Shown here piece after piece: positions 50,201 through 59,200 of a stretch of DNA of 64,000 bases (position 1 is the stretch's first letter; each line of letters opens with the position of its first letter). Under the pieces are notes generated by a model. That model was not told the origin of the DNA. It saw only the letters and a list, made by a program, of their open reading frames with translations, and did no database searches. The stretch comes from Ignelater luminosus (lineage: Eukaryota > Arthropoda > Insecta > Coleoptera > Elateridae). Position numbers and translations under genes: made by a program. The DNA lies in assembly GCA_011009095.1 (NCBI GenBank), contig VTPC01089559.1, forward strand, positions 395,531 to 459,530. Direction: 5' to 3'.

Positions 50201-53200
50201 TGGTGTTCAGGAAAGAATAAATGAGAAGAACCATCTGGTAGTGTTTGTGAACTGTTGTAAGCATTCACTCAACTTGGTTGGTGTACACGCGGCCAAACAG
50301 GACGCAATAATGATAACATTTTTTGGAACGATTCAAGCTCTCTACGTATTTTTTTCCTCGTCAACTCAACGCTGGGAAAAACTCAAAAACGCTGTGCCTA
50401 CAGTTCTTAAGTCGGAGGCTATAACAAGATGGAGTGCAAGGATAGAAGCTGTGAAGCCCACAAATAAATACCTTGACGATATACTTCAAGTTCTCTAGGT
50501 CATGATTGACGGTACATACGAGACTAGTGAACCAAGAAGTGAAGCTAGACAGTTGTACAACCCCATGTTAAGTCACGATTTTCTGACTAGGTTTTTGAAA
50601 TAAAGTACTCATTTCTATTGAATGGTTCAAAAGAGACTGCAAGATCCAAGCATGGACTTCCACGATGCTGCCTCAGATTTGAAAGCTCCCAGAGATCATT
50701 TTCACGATGAAAAAGAAACTTTGGCAACTGAAGCTCTAGAAGTTGAATTTAGACTCTGTCAAGATTGGAATGTTGAAACCGAAAAACGAGCAAGACGAAA
50801 GAAAAGAATGACTCGTGAAACGTCGACCAATGCCGGATTAACAGCTTGACAGGAAATTGAAAGAGTCATGAAAGGAACAATTCACCTTCTTCCTACGGAA
50901 ATTCCTGATAGGTTCACTTGTTGGCATGAAACGGACGAGAAGTTTGGGTTTTTACTTGACTTTGAAGGATTGTCTCACAGCAGTGACAGTGACGTCTTAA
51001 AACTAAAATGCGAGAATTTGGGAAATTTTTACAACTGCGATGTTGATGGTCAACAACTACACGAAAAAGTTTTGGACTTTAGAATGTTGCTTACAAGCCG
51101 GACCGGCATTAAAATATCAAAACCTGAAGAAGTTATGGAATTTATTGTGCAATATGGAGATGAGAGCGTATTTCCAAATCTTCGTATGGCGATCCAAGTA
51201 AGGTTAACAATTGCTGTATCCATTGGTAGCTGTGAGGTATTTTTCAGCAAATTAAAATTAATTTTAAATTATCTGAGGGCTTCCATGGATCAAAATAGAT
51301 TATGCGATCTTTCTATACTGAGTATTGAAAGGGAAGAAGCTGCGAAGACTGATTTCGACTTCGTTATTGATACGTTTGCATTAATGAAGACAAGGAAGGT
51401 ACAGATTTAATAAGCTCCTTCTATAAGTGTGTCCAAAATTTGAGGTTTACCATTGGGATCTCGTAAAGGGTAAGAGATACGAAGTCGGTTAAATGAGATA
51501 AAAGTTGCCGAGTCGAAAGGCCAGTTTACTTGTTTTCTTTTAACAATGCATAGTCTACTAGACAGCAATTCTAGCTACAGCCTAGTAGACAAAATGGTAA
51601 GATCTAGATTTATTAGAATCTAGGGTAACCGAATAAGTTTTGCCCAGGGGCGGCCACAACCCTGACTGTAAATCTCAGATATTTCTAAATTTCCTAACAT
51701 TGCAAAGGACATATAGAATGTTCCGAAGATCAATATCAGTATAGTATGTATACTATAAGATTTACTATTCAAAACTAGTTATAATTTTACTAGTAACCCC
51801 TATAGATTTCTTCCTAAAAATCGGTAGGTATACAGCCTCTTTTGAGGAATTCTTTACATGTTTATTCTTATTACTATAAACAATCCGTGACCAGAAAAAC
51901 TTTCTGTTGACTAACCTTACTAGGAATGGAGTTTTAGGGAGAAGTAAATATATATTCTATAAAGATTGAGAAAAGTGTATGATGATCTATATTAATTTGA
52001 CAAAAAGATATTGCTCTTGCACTTTTTCATGGGATACATGGTTTCCGAGTAAAATTAAATTCTCTTTATGTGGGGAACGGCAGTAAAACTTGAACAGTTT
52101 GTAACCCGAAACATACTTAGTAAAACAAAAGAAGATTTGCAAGAAAATCCATTGTTTAGTTTTAAGTTCAAACCCCTGTCCTTAATTCCTCATGCAGCTA
52201 GCTGAGAAATAAATACACTAAAATCTTCTCCACTGTAAGCAGCAACCAGGTACCCTTGGATACCTTTTGGAAAGTCCTCAGAAGTCAAAGATGAAAAATC
52301 ACTGCAATATATACCATACAGATGTAACAAACGTAATTCTGAAGGTGTTTGATATTACATCAGCCCGTAACTGACCAGAACTTCAGGTACCTGGCAGAAG
52401 AAATCAGCACAGTTTAAATTTTGTAAAGAGTTAAGACTTTATCAGTCAGACTTTGAGTTCTGTCAATTGGATGAAAAATGTGTTCTGAACTGACTATATG
52501 GTTCTGATCTATGGTAGTAATCAAGTTGTTTGGCAAATCTCAATAGATACGACAACTACAGTCTCTTAGCTATACATTGTTGATTCAAAAGAAAATTTCA
52601 CCTCTTTATCAGAGTCGCATTACCGGCAGAATAAATCATTGTGCCTTTTATTGTTTCGTTCTCCGTCAACTACCGCATCTAGCTTGATCTGCTTAACAAC
52701 CAAAAAAGCAGAGATACGGAAAAAATTTGCATATATGAGCATATTTCTGAAATTTGTTCCGGCGATAGAACAATTTGGAACGTAACTAATAAAATCAGGA
52801 AACGAGTAATTCTATAATTCCAATTTCTAATTTTGTATGCTTAAAACTTACGGAATGGATTGATCCGTATCCAAGATAATTTGTTTTGCAATGGATAAAA
52901 TAGAGAAAACATCCAAACTACCGTGAATCTCCAAGTATATTGTTTGACGACTCGTTCATTATCTACAGTCCAGGATTCATTTCTGCCAACTTTAAAACCT
53001 CTATAGTTGATCAATATATAAACTTATTCTTTTTTTTCTTTCAGATTACAAGAGTTTTACTTATAAAGTGAATCACCTATTCACATGTCGTTCTCTTTTA
53101 CTTCTACTTCTTTTATTGTGAACGATCGCAGTTCATGACTTTCATTTTTTGTGAATTTTGAGAAAGTTTCTTATGATAAAACACATACAAAGTTAATTCA

Positions 53201-56200
53201 AATTTGACAAGGTCCAAGCTCGATAGTTTTATTGAATCTAACTGATTGCAACTAACACAAAAATTCAGCTGTATATCATCTGATTTTTGTTCATTTCTAG
53301 ATATATGCTGTATAGCGGAATCGGTTCTACGCCTAGATAACCTAGACAGTCGCTTATAGCATCAAATTCTAGAGAACGCCAAAATTGGGAAGTTTTCCAA
53401 AATGCTCAACAAGTATAAAATCTGAAAATGTTTCCACGTTACCACGTGATATACCCACAATTAGAGGTTGTAAGTCACGAAAAAGGCATTATTTCAACTG
53501 TGTTCAATTCTTGTTCAAGTTGTCAAGAAATTCTAATTTTGTCCAAGACGCCAGACTGTCTAGCTTCAACTTTGTGTATAGCACTAACTGTAAGATCTAG
53601 AAAAAACATTTGTTTCTACTTGCAAGAAAATGTTTTTAGGAACTGATGTCGCTTCCCATAGATACGCTAGGCAAAAAGTTATTAAACACTCATCTAATTT
53701 GAATGACATAGAAATGAAAATGTCAAGGACTTTTGAAAAATACTTTCTAATTAATGTTTCGAATAAGTTTTATGGGAATAACCCGTTGTTTTTTTCTACA
53801 TACCCTATAAAATTTATAGAACTTATCAAAATTAACTTTTATTGCAATTTGATATAATTCTCTTTAATAAGGAGACAACGACGCTCCAGGCATGTACATA
53901 ATTACCAGATGTGATTATAATGAAATAAATGTCATACGAACCAATTATTAATACAAATTACTGCAAATGTATCAACAACTTTCTTTGGTGGGACAAATTA
54001 TTTTGTACTTTTACCCAAAATTAATAATTTTACATTATTGGAATTCTAATTTAAAACGGGAGAAATAATTTATTTTTTACTTTTTTATAGATTTCAAATT
54101 ATTCTTATATTGTTTGTCTAGATATTTTTTAAAGCAATTCTATTTTAGTTTTGATTTATGATTTATGAATGAACAATAAAACTTTGTTACGAATAAATAA
54201 ACTCTTATTATTTAATAACAGGATATTATTTATTCATCATATTCAATCAGTATTAAATGAGGTGAACAGGTATCTACTAAACAATTGGTTCCACAAATAA
54301 CAGGTGAATGACAGAAACAGTTATTATTAGAGATTTAATAATTGTAATACGTATGCAAGGCATATCAACAACCACACACTATTTTTTTAAAGTTGTAACA
54401 GCATATTACAACTTTAGTTACTAAAAAAAGAATGTCTAGCGTAACAATTTTCATTCATAGAATTACAAAAATAATAATTCATTAGTGCTGCCTCCGCAGT
54501 AAAAAATTGTTTTAAAAACTGTGGTAAATGAGGCTTAAAAAATGAATCAGTAATGCAATTTGCTTGACACCACAGATGTGTCTTCACATTCAAATAATTA
54601 GCCTTGATCTTTAATAGACTGACTGCATTCTGATACAATGCGCTCTTATGCACATAAATTAAATTTTTTATGGCAATTGCAATAAACTCCGTCATTCATT
54701 TATATACAAGTTCATATGTGCCGTAAAATCGAGAAAACGACGAACTTCCTTTTATAGCTAGTAAAGCCTACAACAAATGTTTAATAAGTTTTTCGTTGTA
54801 AAATAATTCAGTAACAATATTTATGAACGCCGTTTCAGTTTCCATGGAACGTTGGATCGGTGGAATGTACGACTGGGAGCAAATGGCCTGGAAATGGATG
54901 GCTTCCGGAAAAGAGATACAATACAAAGGATTTGCAGATGAGATTCCTGACAGTAAAGAAAGTTTAAAATGGCACTGCATTGTGCTAGATCCTGAAGAAG
55001 GTTACAAGTAAGTATGTAAAGCTAAATCTACTTATTCTAATTAATAATATTCTATTCTTTATTGAAATTGAAGAGGTATCGATTGATTATTGTCCTATCT
55101 ATTTCAGTTTTTTATCATATTTATGTAAAGTCTTTCCTTTGCTTTTTAATTCTTACAGCTTAACAGCATCTTTGATAAGAATAACCTAGGAATTTCAGGT
55201 TTGAACCTATTAGATGTTCTTAACAAGTCTCCAACCTTTCCATGTCAGCATTTTGGAATTCCAGGCATTTGAACATCTGGGATTCTGGAAAGGTGCAATT
55301 AAGCAAGAATCGATGTTACGTAATGTTGAAGAAACAGAAACACTGAACTATAACTATGAGTGCTTATTGGTATTGGCATCCGGTTTGACAAGAAGCGTTA
55401 AAGCCTGCCAAGTTTAGAACGAAGTTTGCACTTTTTGACATCTTGGATGCTGTTTCATGGCGAATATCGAAGATATGTTCAGAAAAAATATGTTTTCTGG
55501 GTGAAATAAGATACTAGTACTACGAGGGTTGCTATTTATATTTCTGGCCTTGGCAACACTGACTGTTTCCAGGCGTCAGCTGACATTTCCGATGTAAACT
55601 TTACATTGTTGAACATAACCTCAACCACAACATTTTGTCATTTGAGTGCGATTAGTGTTGTTTGCAGTTAATTGAAAAGTGCATTCCCTAGTAAAAAATG
55701 GAATTGACACGTGAACACTTTCGTGCAATTATTTTTCATAACTTTCGAAGTCGATTATCACGACAAGAGTGCAGCAATGAACTTAATACATTATATAGCG
55801 ATGAAGCTCCATCCTACAGCACTGTAAAAAACTGATATAATGAATTCAAACGTGGCCAATGTTCACTCCAGGACGAAATCCGTAAAGGCCGTCCAAAATC
55901 TGTCGTTGTGCCTGAAAACATCGATGCTGTGCGTGAACTGATTAAACGAGATCGTCATGTGACATACCGTGAGATTGAGGCATCTTTGGGCATTAGTATG
56001 ACTAGCATCAACAAGATATTACATGATCATTTGGCCGTAAAAAAAATTTGTTCCCGTTGGATCCCGCATAACCTGACCAATGCTCAAAAGAAGGCTCCTG
56101 TCGACTGGTGCATTGAAAAGTTGAAAAAATTTGCGAAAGGTGCATCAAAAGCTGTGTATAACATCTGCACAGGTGACGAATCATGGATCTACGCATATGA

Positions 56201-59200
56201 CCCCGAAACAAAACAGCAATCAACTGTGTGGGTCTTTCAAGACGAGCCAAATCCAACAAAAGTTGTTCGCGGAAGAAGCACATCGAAGCAAATTGTTGCC
56301 TGTTTCTTTGGCATTACCGGTCATGTGGCAACAGTGGCGTTAGAGCAACGTAAGACGGTCAGCTCTGAATGGTACATAACCATTTGTTTACCAGAAGTCA
56401 TTGGAGAAATTCGGAGAACTTCAAAGAAGAGGCGAATCATTCTTCATCATGACAATGCTAGCTCTCACACCGCTGCTTAAACAATTGAATATTTAATCAG
56501 CCAGAAGGTCGAGTTGATGGACCATCCACCATACAGCCCTGATTTGGCACTCAATGACTTCTTTTTATTCCCGTACATCAAAAACAAACTGCGTGGTCAA
56601 CGATTTTCAACACCAGAAGAAGCCGTTTTTTGTTTCAAAACGCATATTTTGGAGCTGCCTCAAACAGAATGGAAAAAGTGCTTCGAAAATTGTTTCAAAC
56701 GCATGGAAAAGTGTATCAATCTTAATGGAGAATATTTTGAAAAACAATAAAACTAGTTTCGATCATAAATACTTGTTTTTTCATTGTTAGGCCAGAAATA
56801 TAAATAGCAACCTTCGTAGTAAAGCAGACATCAACAATATGATTCTCGTTTGGTGACGTCAAACTCTCTAGAAAGCGTTAAGTAAAGCCATTTGTACACG
56901 GTAGTGTTGTGAACGGGCCACATGCAAATTAAGTATTTACATCATGAAGTCTAAAAATGATTTAAAAGTATTTAGGATTTGAATTACGCTCTTTTTGATG
57001 AATTTTTGATGCAGAAGACAGTGAAGTCAACACTCCAAAAGCTTTGTCTCAAGAAGATTTTAACAGTTAGACTGGTCGCAAAGTGCTAACCGCGTCCGAC
57101 CATTTTCAGACTAATAACCAGCTATACGTTCAGTATGTTCACAAGCAATTAGACTTGTCTGTCATCGTGGCATTGGGCGAATGCAAGACAAGGCTCACTA
57201 AAAATCAAGAATGCAGCGTTCAGCTTTAATGCGGACGTCCACAGAAATAATGTTTAACACCAACACTTCTGTGAAAATATACCAGGCAGACTTTTTGAGT
57301 CATCCTAAAAACAAGACCTGTTGTCTGTCGACTTCCAACAAGTCATCATCATCGTTAAAACATGGATACGTATGTCTAAACAGCAGATTACGCTAGTCAC
57401 CTCAGACATGCTCGTCGAGCACTTAAAAGATAACAGCTCCAAACAGTACCTTGAGTACTGGTACCAGCATTACGATTTTTAACATCAAGGAGGTCCGGAT
57501 ACGACACCACGTCTATTTTATGACTGCTAACGAAGCAGAAGGCGTGGAAACATGAACTCAAATCTACGAAGAGGAATATTACCATAGCGGAGGAAAAGTG
57601 AGTGAGACGACCAGCTGGAACTACTATCTACGACTTGTCCGCTATACTCAGGTAATAGCAAAGCAACCTATAACGGTTTCATTTGGCTTGTCCGCCCTTC
57701 CATCAACAAGCTGTGAGCAACGTTCCTTCCGGACATAATATTTCCAAATAAAGATTAAACAGTACGTCACTTCTTCTTAAAAGTTTCCCCGAACAGCTCT
57801 AGTACGGATAACTAGATGACCACAGATGACTTCTTGCCAGATTATAATTCTTAATAACAGTTCTACAGATCTCCTGTAGCTCCGCTAGTATTGGTCATAC
57901 TCGTACATGTAATTCAATTATATATCTAACCGTAGAAAAGCGTCCAGGGTGCCAGAACGAAAAAATAGGGAATTTTGCTTTAAACTTCTTAGGCTTTTGA
58001 CTCTTTCTGTCAAACCAGATGCCATGTTGTGTAGTCTCTAAGAACCCGAGTGATAGCCCAGTTTTTCCTTTTTCATTTGAACACACGTCAGCATTTTGAG
58101 GCCCGTTCGTCTTCTCGTAATATCATTTGCAGTGCTTGTTTCCATCTTTCCAGGATTTCAGGTGTTCATATTCTTGGAATTCTAAGAAGCTGACATGCAA
58201 GAGTTTGAGGCTTTTAGTATCGAATAGGACCACAATGCAAAACTCCGCTTTCGCAATAATTAATTCCGGGCTCGAGGACGTTTTGGTCTAAAATTTCTGG
58301 ACTAGAATGGTCTACTTTAGCTTTTTAGTAACTAATATTAATTTATCAAATGAAAAGCAGAATGCCTAGATGCCTCCGTACTTACAATATTTATATACAG
58401 ACTCTAATAGAAACTAATTTGATATTAGATTATTCTTGGCAAAAATCATGACGGAAAATAACTGAACAGCAGCTACGACCAGTGTTGCCTGAGCTGGGGA
58501 TAAATCTGACATGAATATCTTACAATGTTTATGACTATGTCTAACGAAGTGCCTTAAAAGTGGTAACAGTGTATTTAATTTCATATTTATTAAGTTTCAT
58601 TAAATCGTGTTTTTTTCCAAATTGTTTTAAGGTTTTCAATTTACCCGTCTCTATCACCAGCATAAATATTTGGAGAATGCGGTACGCAATACAATTCCAA
58701 CTATACACGTTAGATGAGCTATCTGGCACTCATTCCTCTTTTCCAGTTTTCTTTGTCCTTTTGCAACATTTTGAACAGTTAATACAAAACCTCAAGATAT
58801 GAGGTATAAGATTTTGAGTTATGGAGCTATGAGAAGCCAGAGTTTAAACTACATTTTCTTCTTTGCATCTTTAGATTTAGTTCACTAGCTTGCCTTTATT
58901 TATGTTTTACAATAGTAACCTTTGCTCACTTTATTTTTCGTTTTTCTAATTTTTGCTCCTAAAGAAGACCCTTTTGGGAAGAATAACACATGAATTCTTT
59001 AATAAAAAAATATTCAAATGCGAATATCCTAGTCACGCAAACGTTAATGCGGTCGGAATATCTAACCAAAAAAATTGAAGAAAGTGAGAAAATAATTAAT
59101 GTATTTAACTAATCTTCCATAAAAAATATTAAATGATATGAAATTAACTAATTATCGCCCGCATTAGACTCTACTGTTTTAATTTTCCTGTTAATTAAGT

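Larger units (their letters stand above)
39566..54838 (+). other. Lectin intron 2 (15.3 kb)
   Basis: GTGAGT...TTTCAG intron carrying hAT-like short ends (41620 and 43311), a fossil mariner (47.5-48.3 kb) and a decayed hAT element (49684-51664). The parts at 39566-41619, 43460-47499, 48331-49683 and 51665-54838 hold no gene I can support. A ~50-codon open stretch on the minus strand at about 52190-52345 remains unidentified. Confidence 0.75.
55205..58230. mobile_element. Long-inverted-repeat (foldback-type) element 3, with nested mariner
   Basis: The left arm (about 55205-55440) is the imperfect reverse complement of the right arm (about 58000-58226). Examples: 'tgtcaaaccagatgcca' at about 58007 against 'tggcatccggtttgaca' at 55373, and 'ggaattctaagaagctgacatg' at about 58173 against 'catgtcagcattttggaattcc' at 55241 (quoted in part). 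Similarity covers more than 200 bp at roughly 70% by eye. Without the mariner (55523-56816) the element would be about 1.7 kb. The interior at about 57050-57760 holds protein remnants. Exact ends and duplications are not clear. Confidence 0.55.

Noticed and set aside
52190..52345. About 50 open codons on the minus strand ending near 52200
   Set aside because: Readable but unidentified; no splice sites or repeated structure to support a gene.
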